Under the pieces are notes generated by a model, which searched no databases, was not told where the DNA came from, and worked only from the letters and a program-made list of their open reading frames with translations. Made by a program: the position numbers and the translations under genes. Below are positions 1-8,712 of a stretch of 64,000 nucleotides of DNA, in pieces. Origin of the DNA: Bifidobacterium actinocoloniiforme DSM 22766 (lineage in GTDB: Bacteria; Actinomycetota; Actinomycetes; Actinomycetales; Bifidobacteriaceae). The DNA lies in NCBI RefSeq assembly GCF_001263395.1, contig NZ_CP011786.1:1612001-1676000 (forward strand). The letters run 5' to 3'. Numbering within the stretch: position 1 is the first letter of the stretch; the number at the start of each line of letters is the position of its first letter.

Positions 1-2966
1 ATCAGGCCTCCAAGGGCCTGCTCGACATCCTCCAGCGGGGCGTCCAGATTCGCTCCAGCGGACAGGAGGGCGTGATTGGGTACTACCGGCAGCACAAGGG
101 GCCCTTGACCGAAATGACCCTGTCCGAAGAAGAGGTCTGCGACATCCTCGACCTCTACGTCGGCAGTGATTCGACCCTGGACTACGCGCCAGGCGGCAGG
201 CCCAACGCCCAAGCACGCCCGGCCCAGGTCGTGGACGGGGACCCGGACCTCGGCCTGAGCGTGGAGCCCGCCGGCGAGGGCGGCGATCGCGCCGGCCAAG
301 GGTACCTGATCCGCCGCAAGCTGACGGTCGACCGATTCATCGGCGGCCACCACTCTTCCTTTGTGGTGGCTTGGCCCGTGGGGGGCGACCCCCTCTTCGA
401 GACCAACCCGACCATCTACCGTTGCTCCCATGCCTTCGCGGCCCACAGCGAGCTGGTCAGCGCCCTGTGCGCCCCTGGCTCCGACAGCGACGAGGGCAAC
501 GGTCAAGGTCAGGGGCTCTTCCTGGATTCCAGCGACTTGGAGACCTTCAGCCGCACCGTCCTGCCCGCGCTGAGCCCTGCGGCTCCCGCCTCCCAGGAGG
601 CCGAGGGCGACGGCGGGGGCAGCGCCTCCGATACCGTCGTTCCCGCGGCCCAAGACGGGGCTTCCGGCACGGGGAAGGGAGCCATCCGCGCAACCCTGCC
701 CCCCGAGCTCCTGGACCTGCGCCGCCTGCCGTGCGTGATCGAGATCTACCTGGACCGTGACGCCGACGGCGTGACCTGCGACCTTCAAGCCCGCTACGGT
801 GAGAGCCGCTTCCATGTCTTCGCTGGGATCGGCGCCCACGAGCCGGTCGTGCGCGATAAGTCGGCCGAACGCCTGGCCGTGGAGGCCGCCCGCCACTACT
901 TCCCCGAGCCCCAGGGCGTCCTCGCCCGCATCCCCGAGTCGGACGATAAGGCTATTTACAAGCTGCTGACCGAGGGGTTGCCCGTCTTGCGCAGCCTGGG
1001 CGAGGTCTACTCCACACCGGCCTTCGACGGGCTGAGCGCCGACTCCCACCCCACGATCCGGCTGGGCCTGTCGGTCAAATCAGGCCTAGTGGAGATTTCG
1101 CCGATCGCCGACGAGATCGCTCCGGAGGAAGTGCCGGCCCTGCTGGAGAGCTACCGGAGGAAGCAGCGTTACCACCGGCTCAAGAACGGAGCGTTCGTGA
1201 ACTTGGCCCAGGCCGATATGTCCGCATTGGACGAGGCCGAGGCCGACCTGGGGCTCAAGCCGGGCTCCTTGGAGGCCGGGCCGGTAACGGTGCCCGCCTA
1301 CGAGGCCTACTATTGGGACGCCCAGGTGGAGGAGGACCACAAGGATGAGGAGTTCAAGCGCTACATTCGCGACTTGAAGCAGGTGGACCCCTCCCGTTAC
1401 CGGTTGCCCGCCGAGCTCAAAGGGGTCCTGCGGCCCTACCAGGAGGAGGGATTCCGCTGGCTGAGCTCAGCCTGCGACAAGGGCTTCGGCGGCATCCTGG
1501 CCGATGAAATGGGCCTGGGTAAGACCGTGCAACTCCTGGCCTTCCTGGCCTCTCGCCAGCAGGAGGCTCGCCGGGTAGGGCCCAGCCTGATTGTGTGCCC
1601 GGCCTCGTTGGTCTACAACTGGGCTGCTGAGTGCGCCAAATTCGTCCCCTCCTTGAAGGTGGCGCCGGTGGCCGGCGGCAAGGAGGGGCGTCGGCGGGTG
1701 CTGGCCCAGGCCGGCGACTGCGACCTGCTGATCACCTCCTACGATCTGCTGCGGCGGGACATCGAGGACTATAAGGGCCTGAAGCTCTACTGCGTGGCCT
1801 TGGACGAGGCCCAGTACATCAAGAATCACGCCACCAAGTCCGCTCAGGCCGTGCGCAAGTTGGACGCCCGCCAGCGCTTCGCCCTGACCGGCACCCCAAT
1901 CGAGAATCGCTTGGCCGAGCTCTGGTCCATCTTCGACTTCCTGATGCCCGGCATCCTGGGCTCCTACCGGCGCTTCCGCGAGCGCTTCGAACTGCCGATC
2001 CTGAGCGGCGACGAGAACGCCCAGGCCAAACTCCAGGCCTTCGTGGGGCCCTTCATCCTGCGCCGGCGCAAGGCGGACGTGTTGAAGGATCTGCCTGACA
2101 AGATCGAGAACGTGATCACCGTGCAGCTTCAGGGCGAGCAGCGCAGGATTTACGCCGCCCTGGAGCAGGGGCTGAGGATGACGCTGAACAAGCAGCGCGA
2201 CGTGGAGTTCAAGAACGGCAAGCTCCAGGTCCTGGCCCAACTGACCCGCCTGCGCCAGGTCTGCTGCGACCCCCGCCTGCTCTACTCCAACGTGGGCGAG
2301 GGTGTGCCCGAGGCGGCTTCGGCGATCGCTCGGGAGGCCGCGAGCCCCCAGGCTTTCGGCAAGCCGGCCGAGGTGGAGCAGATGGCCTCCGAGCGCCTGG
2401 AGCAGGCGGCGGAGCAAGCCCGGCGCGCCCCCCGCAAGATTCCCTCGGCCAAGTTGGACGCGATCGAGGAGCTGGTGGGGTCCTGCCGGGACGCGGGCCG
2501 CAAGATGCTGATCTTCTCCCAGTTCACCTCCTACCTGGATCTGATCGCCGAGCGCCTGCGCGCCGACGGGGTGGACTACAAGGTCATCACAGGCGCCACC
2601 CCCAAGCGCAAGCGTCTGGAGTTGGTGGACTCCTTTAATGAAGACGACACCCCGGTCTTCCTGATATCCCTTAAGGCCGGCAACACCGGGCTCAACCTGA
2701 CCGGCGCATGCGTGGTGGTGCATGCGGACCCTTGGTGGAACGCCGCCGCCCAGGAGCAGGCCAATGACCGCGCCCACCGGATCGGGCAGACCCAGGACGT
2801 CAACGTTTACCAGATCGTGGCCAAGGACACGATCGAGGAGCGGATTCTGGGCCTGCAGAAGAGCAAGTCCGATCTGGCCTCGCGTTTCGTGGACTCCACT
2901 TCATCCACCAACGGGACCTCGATCTCCTCGCTGACCCGGGACGACCTGCTCTCGCTCCTGGGTTGA
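1..2966 (+). CDS. SNF2-family DEAD/DEAH helicase, 5' end outside window
   Basis: The reading frame is open to the left edge, so the N-terminus is missing; the first ATG/GTG in the window is not the real start. The C-terminal half is a SWI2/SNF2 ATPase: DEMGLGKT (Walker A) near 1504, DEAQ (Walker B) near 1803, an LTGTPIENR motif near 1888 and the helicase C motif QANDRAHRIGQ near 2758. The upstream portion is the poorly conserved bacterial SNF2-associated region. Family members are ATP-dependent dsDNA translocases; the bacterial substrates are mostly unknown. The frame ends 138 bp before ridA and is probably a separate transcript. The family assignment is certain; the cellular role is not. Confidence 0.93.
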   Translation, partial: QASKGLLDILQRGVQIRSSGQEGVIGYYRQHKGPLTEMTLSEEEVCDILDLYVGSDSTLDYAPGGRPNAQARPAQVVDGDPDLGLSVEPAGEGGDRAGQGYLIRRKLTVDRFIGGHHSSFVVAWPVGGDPLFETNPTIYRCSHAFAAHSELVSALCAPGSDSDEGNGQGQGLFLDSSDLETFSRTVLPALSPAAPASQEAEGDGGGSASDTVVPAAQDGASGTGKGAIRATLPPELLDLRRLPCVIEIYLDRDADGVTCDLQARYGESRFHVFAGIGAHEPVVRDKSAERLAVEAARHYFPEPQGVLARIPESDDKAIYKLLTEGLPVLRSLGEVYSTPAFDGLSADSHPTIRLGLSVKSGLVEISPIADEIAPEEVPALLESYRRKQRYHRLKNGAFVNLAQADMSALDEAEADLGLKPGSLEAGPVTVPAYEAYYWDAQVEEDHKDEEFKRYIRDLKQVDPSRYRLPAELKGVLRPYQEEGFRWLSSACDKGFGGILADEMGLGKTVQLLAFLASRQQEARRVGPSLIVCPASLVYNWAAECAKFVPSLKVAPVAGGKEGRRRVLAQAGDCDLLITSYDLLRRDIEDYKGLKLYCVALDEAQYIKNHATKSAQAVRKLDARQRFALTGTPIENRLAELWSIFDFLMPGILGSYRRFRERFELPILSGDENAQAKLQAFVGPFILRRRKADVLKDLPDKIENVITVQLQGEQRRIYAALEQGLRMTLNKQRDVEFKNGKLQVLAQLTRLRQVCCDPRLLYSNVGEGVPEAASAIAREAASPQAFGKPAEVEQMASERLEQAAEQARRAPRKIPSAKLDAIEELVGSCRDAGRKMLIFSQFTSYLDLIAERLRADGVDYKVITGATPKRKRLELVDSFNEDDTPVFLISLKAGNTGLNLTGACVVVHADPWWNAAAQEQANDRAHRIGQTQDVNVYQIVAKDTIEERILGLQKSKSDLASRFVDSTSSTNGTSISSLTRDDLLSLLG

Positions 2967-3018
2967 CGGTCTGTGATTACGCCGCTGTCGGGGCCGGGCA
3001 AGGGCGCCTGAGCTCCGA

Positions 3019-3060
3019 TGTGGTAATAATTTATTATTGTGATAAACTTTTATTGAATCG
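3019..3060 (+). promoter_or_regulatory. AT-rich segment upstream of ridA, probable promoter/operator
   Basis: A strongly AT-rich stretch in an otherwise GC-rich context, containing an imperfect palindrome around AATAATTTATTATT (about 3025-3038), sits just upstream of the ridA-permease-desulfidase unit. It is the natural place for the promoter and a regulator site. No confident -35/-10 pair was assigned. Confidence 0.35.
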
Positions 3061-3113
3061 CGTCCTGACCGGGCGCTCGCCCTCATGCCTTCAATGGAGA
3101 AAGGATGTTCCTC

Positions 3114-3482
3114 GTGAAGAAGCTACCAGAAGCGATAGGCCCCTACTCAAGTTACCGGACGCAAGGACGGTTCCTGATCACCTCAGGGCAGCTGCCGCTC
3201 AATCCGGAGACCAACCGAATCGAAGCCACGAGCGTCCACGACCAGGCTTTGCAGAGCCTGGCGAACATCGGCGCCATCCTCTCGAACGAGGGTCTGGAGT
3301 GGTCGGATGTGATCAAACTCACCGTTTTCATGGACGACCTGTCCGTCTTCTCCGAGGTCAATGAGGCGTTCTCGCAGGCGCTTAAGGAGCCCTTCCCGGC
3401 TAGGACGGCGATTGAGGTCTCCGCCCTGCCCATGCAGTCCCATATTGAAATCGAAGCGATCGCCCTAGGGGGTCAAGGATGA
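3114..3482 (+). CDS. ridA: RidA family reactive enamine/imine deaminase
   Basis: A protein of 122 residues with the RidA hallmarks: N-terminal KLPEAIGPYSSYR, a FLITSGQLPL core and C-terminal PARTAIEVSALP, whose Arg is the conserved substrate-binding residue of the family. GTG at 3114 is preferred to ATG at 3105, because GGAGAAAGG (3096-3104) ends one base before the ATG but nine bases before the GTG, and the product then begins at the usual family position. RidA proteins hydrolyse 2-aminoacrylate and related imines to ketoacids in the cytosol. The stop overlaps the next start (ATGA), so it is translationally coupled to the permease. Its position fits protection against aminoacrylate released by the desulfidase downstream. 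Confidence 0.9.
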   Translation: MKKLPEAIGPYSSYRTQGRFLITSGQLPLNPETNRIEATSVHDQALQSLANIGAILSNEGLEWSDVIKLTVFMDDLSVFSEVNEAFSQALKEPFPARTAIEVSALPMQSHIEIEAIALGGQG

Positions 3483-4813
3483 GCGGAAGCATTACGGACC
3501 AAGCGAACGGGGTCAAACTCAGCTCGGTCGAGAAACATGCGGCCAAGGCCGGCATGACCGTGGATGAATGGAAAAAGGCCACTAAGTTCGACGGCACCGA
3601 CTGGGGCTGGGTCGTTATGAGCATCGGCATGGCCATCGGCGCCGGCATCGTCTTCCTGCCGGTCAAGGTGGGCATGATCGGTTTGTGGGTCTTCCTGGTC
3701 TCGGCGGTCATCGCCTATCCGGCCATGTACCTTTTCCAGAAGCTCTTCATCAACACGTTGGCTGAATCGGACGAGTGCGAGGATTACCCCTCGGTCATCA
3801 GCGGCTACCTGGGCAAGAATTGGGGATTCTTCCTGGGCGTGCTCTACTTCCTGATGCTGCTGATCTGGGTCTTCGTCTACTCGACGGCCATCACGAACGA
3901 TTCGGCCTCCTACCTGCACTCCTTCCACATCACCAAGGGCGTCTGGTCGGACAACCCCTTCTACGGGCTGGTGATCGTCATCGCCCTGGTGTCCATCGCC
4001 TCCCGGGCTGAGAAGGTGCTCTTCCGCATCTCAACCTTCATGGTGCTGACCAAGCTGGTCATCGTCGCCGCCCTGGGCGTGGTCATGATCGGGATGTGGA
4101 ACTTGAAGAACGTCGGCGCTTTCCCCCCTATGGGCTACCTGGTCAAGCAGACCATCGTCCTGCTGCCGTTCACGCTGACCTCCATCCTGTTCATCCAGTC
4201 GCTCTCCCCGATGGTCATCTCCTTCCGCTCTCACAACAAGAGCGTCGAAGTGGCTCGATACAAGGCGCTGAGGGCCATGAACATCGCCTTCGTCACCCTC
4301 TTCGTCGTGGTCTTCTTCTACGCGGTCTCCTTCAACCTGGCCTTGGGCCATGACCAGGCGGTCGAAGCTTACGAGAAGAACGTCTCCACGCTGGCCATCG
4401 CGGCGCAGAACATGCCTGGCAACTATGTGAAGATCCTGAGCTTGATCCTCAACATCTTCGCGGTCATGACCGCTTTCTTCGGGGTCTTCATGGGTTTCAA
4501 GGAAGCCTGCCAAGGCATCGCCACCAACGTCCTCAAGCGTTTCATTCCCGAAGACAAGATCAATATGAAGGTCCTGAGCTTCTCGATTCTCGTCTTTTCG
4601 GTCCTGGTCGCCTGGGGCGCTATCCTGCTGAACGCTCCCGTAACGAGCTTCACATCCATCTGCTCGCCGATCTTCGGCATGATAGGCTGCCTGATTCCCG
4701 TCTATCTGGTCTACAAGGTCCCCAAGCTCCACAAGTTCAAGGGCCCCAGCCTCTACTTGATTATCTTCGTAGGCATCTTGCTGGTGGTTTCGCCCTTCTT
4801 CGCATTCCTGTAA
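3479..4813 (+). CDS. cyuP: HAAAP-family amino acid permease, probable cysteine/serine importer (CyuP-like)
   Basis: A 444-residue integral membrane protein with about 11 hydrophobic segments. The first, after a hydrophilic ~40-residue N-terminus, carries the glycine-rich MAIGAGIVFLPVK motif of the hydroxy/aromatic amino acid permease family (SdaC, TdcC, YhaO/CyuP). It overlaps ridA by 4 bp and is followed after 45 bp by the CyuA-type desulfidase. In E. coli the equivalent pair yhaO-yhaM (cyuP-cyuA) imports and degrades cysteine, so cysteine is the inferred substrate; serine or threonine cannot be excluded from sequence. The symbol rests on this pairing. Confidence 0.82.
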   Translation: MSGSITDQANGVKLSSVEKHAAKAGMTVDEWKKATKFDGTDWGWVVMSIGMAIGAGIVFLPVKVGMIGLWVFLVSAVIAYPAMYLFQKLFINTLAESDECEDYPSVISGYLGKNWGFFLGVLYFLMLLIWVFVYSTAITNDSASYLHSFHITKGVWSDNPFYGLVIVIALVSIASRAEKVLFRISTFMVLTKLVIVAALGVVMIGMWNLKNVGAFPPMGYLVKQTIVLLPFTLTSILFIQSLSPMVISFRSHNKSVEVARYKALRAMNIAFVTLFVVVFFYAVSFNLALGHDQAVEAYEKNVSTLAIAAQNMPGNYVKILSLILNIFAVMTAFFGVFMGFKEACQGIATNVLKRFIPEDKINMKVLSFSILVFSVLVAWGAILLNAPVTSFTSICSPIFGMIGCLIPVYLVYKVPKLHKFKGPSLYLIIFVGILLVVSPFFAFL

Positions 4814-4858
4814 TGCGCCAAGCAGCGCTTCAGCGCTAACCAATCGGAAGGAAATATC

Positions 4859-6160
4859 ATGATGCAGACCAATGAGGATCTGTTCATCCAAGCGCTCAGG
4901 GAGAACGTGCTGCCTGCCACCGGCTGCACCGAGCCCGTAGCCGTCGCTTACGCCGCGGCCAACGCCATCAAATTGATGGACGACAAGACCGTGGGGCATG
5001 TGCGCGTCTCGGTCTCGCCCAATATCCTGAAGAACGCCCTGGCCGTGATCGTGCCCGGCACCGGCGCCCCCGGCCTGAAGATCGCGTCCGCCGCCGGCAT
5101 CATCTCCGGCCAGCCCGACGCCGGGCTCAAGGTGATCGCCGACATCGACCCCGAGGATGTCGGCAAGATCAAGGCCTTGGCCGACTCCGGCAAGATCGAT
5201 GTGAACGCGGCCCACGTCGATGACGACCTGTACGTGGAGGTGGAGATCGCCAACGACTCCGAGGACGTGACCGTTTACATCGCCGGCGACCACACCAACA
5301 TCTACAAGATCGCGCGCAATGGCCAGGTCCTCAAGGAGGAGGAGCGCCCGGCGGCCCACGCGGTCTCCTCGGTCCGGCAGGCGCTGCAAAGCCATAAGCT
5401 ACGCGAGATGTGGGATTTCGCACTGAATGAGCCCTTGGAGGAGATCGCCTTCATGGACGAGGCCGGCAAGCTGAACATGGCGCTGGCCGAGGAAGGGCTT
5501 ACACACGAGTACGGGCTCAAGCTAGGCATGTCGATGAACAAGGCGCGCTCCGTGAACTTTGGCTCCGGCGTGGACGCTGACATCTCCACCGAGATCGTCG
5601 CGTACGCTTCCGCCGCCTCCGACGCTCGCATGGGTGGCGCTACGCTGCCGGCCATGTCGAACTCAGGCTCGGGCAACCAGGGAATCTCGGCCACCGTGCC
5701 GGTGTGCGTGGTCGCCAAGTACGTGGGCGCCTCGGACGAGCAGCGTATCCGCGCCCTGGCCATGTCCCACCTCATCGCCATCTACATCCACTCCTTCCTG
5801 CCGATCCTCGGCCCCTTCTGCGCCACCGACTCCGCGTCGATGGGCGCTGCGGCCGCCGTCGTCTACCTGATGGGCGAGGATTACGACACCGCCGCAGCGG
5901 CCATCAACAACATGGCCGGCGACGCCGCGGGCATGGTCTGCGATGGCGCTGGTTGCTCCTGCGCGATGAAGGTCGCCACCTCGGCATCATCCATGTACCG
6001 CTCGGTCAACCTGGCCCTCCAGGGCGTCGAGATCCCCTCCAGCAACGGCATGGTCTGCCCCGACGTGGACCAGACCATCCGCGGCATCGGCCGCTTGGGC
6101 ACCGAGGGCATGGAGTCCACCGATCCGGTCGTGATTGATGTGATGATGAACAAGGGCTGA
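4859..6160 (+). CDS. cyuA: L-cysteine desulfidase / UPF0597 family (CyuA-like)
   Basis: A 433-residue soluble protein with the UPF0597 signature ATGCTEPVAVAYAAA near the N-terminus (Cys23), the glycine-rich SNSGSGNQG segment, GPFCATDSASMGAA, and the cluster-binding region GMVCDGAGCSC (Cys361, Cys366, Cys368). Characterised members (archaeal CdsB, E. coli CyuA) are [4Fe-4S] enzymes that split L-cysteine into sulfide, ammonia and pyruvate; some relatives act on serine. GGAAGGAAAT precedes the ATG at 4859; the next codon is also ATG. It ends in a strong hairpin, making it the last gene of the ridA-permease-desulfidase transcript. Assignment to cysteine rather than serine is an inference from family and neighbour. 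Confidence 0.85.
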   Translation: MMQTNEDLFIQALRENVLPATGCTEPVAVAYAAANAIKLMDDKTVGHVRVSVSPNILKNALAVIVPGTGAPGLKIASAAGIISGQPDAGLKVIADIDPEDVGKIKALADSGKIDVNAAHVDDDLYVEVEIANDSEDVTVYIAGDHTNIYKIARNGQVLKEEERPAAHAVSSVRQALQSHKLREMWDFALNEPLEEIAFMDEAGKLNMALAEEGLTHEYGLKLGMSMNKARSVNFGSGVDADISTEIVAYASAASDARMGGATLPAMSNSGSGNQGISATVPVCVVAKYVGASDEQRIRALAMSHLIAIYIHSFLPILGPFCATDSASMGAAAAVVYLMGEDYDTAAAAINNMAGDAAGMVCDGAGCSCAMKVATSASSMYRSVNLALQGVEIPSSNGMVCPDVDQTIRGIGRLGTEGMESTDPVVIDVMMNKG

Positions 6161-6177
6161 TCCCGCCGCTTGGCAAG

Positions 6178-6218
6178 CAGGGCGGTCGTCCGGGCTACAG
6201 GCTCGGACGACCGCCCTG
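6178..6218 (+). terminator. Hairpin terminator after the desulfidase gene
   Basis: A perfect 15-bp stem (CAGGGCGGTCGTCCG with its complement) around an 11-nt loop lies 17 bp after the stop. There is no long T-run, as is common for hairpins in GC-rich actinobacteria. Confidence 0.75.
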
Positions 6219-6283
6219 CGGCGTTCGACTAAGCGCTGGGCTGGCCGGCTTTGCAGGCGGTAGACTGAACTCTCGAGGTGATT

Positions 6284-7108
6284 ATGGAAGATACGATCGA
6301 GCCCCCCGACGGGGCGGAGCGCGGGCAGGCGCAGGTCCTGGAGGACAGGCGTTTCGTCATGACCTTCAAACCCTTGGTCGAATTCTTGGGTAAGGTCTAT
6401 GGGCCTATGACTGAGGTGGCCCTGCACGACGCCTCCCAACCCAACAGCTCCATAGTGGCCATTGCCAATGGGCACGTCAGCGGCAGGGGCTTGGGCGCTC
6501 CGGCCACCGACCTGATGCTGCGGATCCTGGGCCGGGGCGAGGCGGAAAACCGCGACTACTTGGTCGGTTACGCGGGGCACTCGGCCAACAGCGCGACGCC
6601 GCTGGTCTCCTCCACCTTCTTCATCCGCCGCCAGGGGCGAATCGTCGGCATGCTTTGCATCAACCACGACCAGACCGCCCTCTCCAGGCTCTCCCAGGCT
6701 GTCGGAGAAGTGCGCCAGGCCTACTTCCCGCTCTCTACGGAGATGCCACCGGCGGCGGACGCCTCAACCGTGGAGGCCCCATCTTCCTCGGTCCCACCGG
6801 CCGTGGCCTCCGAATTCCCGTCCTCCCCTTCCCGGATCAACCACGCGTCGGCGGTCGGGAGCGCCGCCGAGGAGGAGAACCTGAGTTTGTCGGTGGAGGA
6901 CATGGCCCAGCGGGTGGTCAACGAGGCGGTCTCTTCGACCGGCCGTGAACTCAGCCGCTTCAGCCTTGATGAGCGCATGGGTGTGATCCGCGAGCTCGAT
7001 GCCTCAGGCTATTTCCTGCTCAAAGGCTCAATCTCCAGCATCGCCGGACTGCTTGACGTAGCCGAATCCACGATTTACCGCTACCTCCAACAGTCCCGCA
7101 AGCGCTGA
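6284..7108 (+). CDS. YheO-like PAS / helix-turn-helix transcriptional regulator
   Basis: A 274-residue protein. Residues about 20-150 form a YheO-like PAS-type sensor (EVALHDASQPNSSIVAIANG, the SGRGLG turn, SSTFFIRRQGRIVGMLCIN). A variable Pro/Ser-rich linker follows. The C-terminal ~60 residues form a helix-turn-helix (ISSIAGLLDVAESTIYRYLQ). ATG at 6284 is chosen because GAGG at 6275-6278 sits five bases upstream; GTG at 6278 would overlap that site. It lies directly downstream of the cysteine unit on the same strand but after a terminator, with TAGACT (6261-6266) as a plausible -10. A role in sensing cysteine or its products is inference from position. Confidence 0.8.
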   Translation: MEDTIEPPDGAERGQAQVLEDRRFVMTFKPLVEFLGKVYGPMTEVALHDASQPNSSIVAIANGHVSGRGLGAPATDLMLRILGRGEAENRDYLVGYAGHSANSATPLVSSTFFIRRQGRIVGMLCINHDQTALSRLSQAVGEVRQAYFPLSTEMPPAADASTVEAPSSSVPPAVASEFPSSPSRINHASAVGSAAEEENLSLSVEDMAQRVVNEAVSSTGRELSRFSLDERMGVIRELDASGYFLLKGSISSIAGLLDVAESTIYRYLQQSRKR

Positions 7109-7147
7109 GGGTCGACTGGCGGACCTTCACCAGGCCGCAGACCGGGG

Positions 7148-8554
7148 TCAGTTCGTCGTTGCAGCGTCGCGGATGCGGCCGATTTTCAGGGCGGTTTGCA
7201 AGACGAAGGCCTCTCGGGGGTTGGTGGGGTCCCAGCCGGTGATTTTGACCGACTGCTTGAGACGGTAGCGCACTGTGTTGGGGTGGACGCTCAGGCGCTT
7301 GGCGGCGGATTCCAGCGAGCGTCCGCAAGACAGGAAAGCATCCAGGGTGGCCAGCATGATCTGGTGGGGATCGCTTTGGCGTAGACGCCCGTACACATCC
7401 CGGTAGAGCTGGTCCGCAGCCGCGGCATCGCCTACCAAGACCCGCTCCGGCAGGACATCGTCGGCTTGGAGGGGTCGGGCCGGGCCGCCCCCTGCGAACA
7501 CGTCATCGGCCGCTGGAGCCACCTGGTAGGTCGTGAGCGCGGCGCGGATGGTCTCTGAGGCGCCCTCAACGCCCCGGCGCAGGGGCCCTAGGCAGACCGG
7601 CGCGTCCTCGGCGAAGAAGTGGAGCAGGCCGGCGCTCACTTCCTCAGGCCCGCCCTGGTCGCGCGGGTCAATCAGGACGACCGTCAGATCGTTGTGGGCC
7701 GAGACCAGGCACAGGCCCCCGATGGACCGCACTCTGCGACGGATGCGGCTGGCCGCCGCACTGGAGCTTAACTGCCCGCCCTTCCTGGGCTTGCCGACCA
7801 GGGCGAAGCAGGAGCTCTCGCCCGGCCAGCCCAGGACCGCCATCTGCGAGGCCACTTTGCTGTCGGTCACTCCGTTAGCCAGGTTCTCCATCGCGTACGT
7901 CTCGGCGCGCACGTTCCAGCTTTCGCGCATCTCGGCCGTGTCAGCGTAGATGGCGGCGGCGGAGAAGGCCACTTCGCGCGCATAGTAGAGAATCGCGTCG
8001 CGGGTGGCTCGTTCCTGGCCCTTCTGGGCGAACGCTTCCACGTTGTTCTCCAGCAGGTCCACGATCACTCGTGTCACATCCAAGGCCTGGCGCAGGCTGA
8101 CCACCTGGGTGAACTCCAGGGGCGCGATGAAGAAGATGTGCTCCAGCGAAGGGCGGGGCGCGTCGTCGCTGTCCAGGTCAGCGGTCAGGTCGGCCTGCCA
8201 GGAGACGAAGTTGGCCACGGCGGTCTCGATCACCAAGTCCAAGGTGGCCTTGTCCGCGGGCGAAAGGGTCTGATACCAGGGCAGGGTCTCGCCCAGGTGG
8301 TCCTGGGCCTGGCGCAGGATGCGCCGCACCGGCTGGGGCAGGTCCTGGGGCTTAGCCTCCTCCGGGCCGGGCTGGTCGGTTCGCTCCCGTTGCCAGGTTC
8401 GCAGGGGTGAGCCGTCCTGGGGCGACTTGGCTCCCTTGGAATGCCATTGCAAGACGTGCCACAGGGCGTGCTCCCCATCCGAGGCCCCTGCCGTGCTTTT
8501 GGCGGTCTTGCGGTTTGACGGGTGGGAACCCGTCGCCGCTCCTGCTTTGCTCAT
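7148..8554 (-). CDS. PucR/CdaR-type regulator, candidate FasR-like activator of fatty acid genes
   Basis: About 468 residues from the chosen ATG. The C-terminus is the PucR helix-turn-helix (CGRSLESAAKRLSVHPNTVRYRL followed by an LKQSVKITGWDP segment); the middle is a GAF/GGDEF-like ligand domain. It is divergent from birA-acc-acc-fas. The streptomycete regulator FasR, an activator of fatty acid synthesis encoded beside its targets, belongs to the same family, so a role in controlling the neighbouring lipogenic genes is a reasonable inference, not proven. The start is uncertain: ATG at 8554 has GAAAGG almost touching it, GTG at 8572 is the main alternative, and the open frame extends to 8704 without support. 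Its 3' end converges on the YheO-like gene with 39 bp between stops. Confidence 0.78.
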   Translation of the reverse strand: MSKAGAATGSHPSNRKTAKSTAGASDGEHALWHVLQWHSKGAKSPQDGSPLRTWQRERTDQPGPEEAKPQDLPQPVRRILRQAQDHLGETLPWYQTLSPADKATLDLVIETAVANFVSWQADLTADLDSDDAPRPSLEHIFFIAPLEFTQVVSLRQALDVTRVIVDLLENNVEAFAQKGQERATRDAILYYAREVAFSAAAIYADTAEMRESWNVRAETYAMENLANGVTDSKVASQMAVLGWPGESSCFALVGKPRKGGQLSSSAAASRIRRRVRSIGGLCLVSAHNDLTVVLIDPRDQGGPEEVSAGLLHFFAEDAPVCLGPLRRGVEGASETIRAALTTYQVAPAADDVFAGGGPARPLQADDVLPERVLVGDAAAADQLYRDVYGRLRQSDPHQIMLATLDAFLSCGRSLESAAKRLSVHPNTVRYRLKQSVKITGWDPTNPREAFVLQTALKIGRIRDAATTN

Positions 8555-8712
8555 GCCTTTCAGCTTAGCCACTCTGGTGCCTGAACTCCGGCATGTTCGC
8601 GCAAGGGGCGCGGCCGGGTGAGAGGGCAGGGCTTTGTGGGGCAGGCACAAAACATGCCGGCCCGATTTGTAGGTGGGAGGCTTTCGGGGGTCGGCTGCTC
8701 TCAATTACTTTG

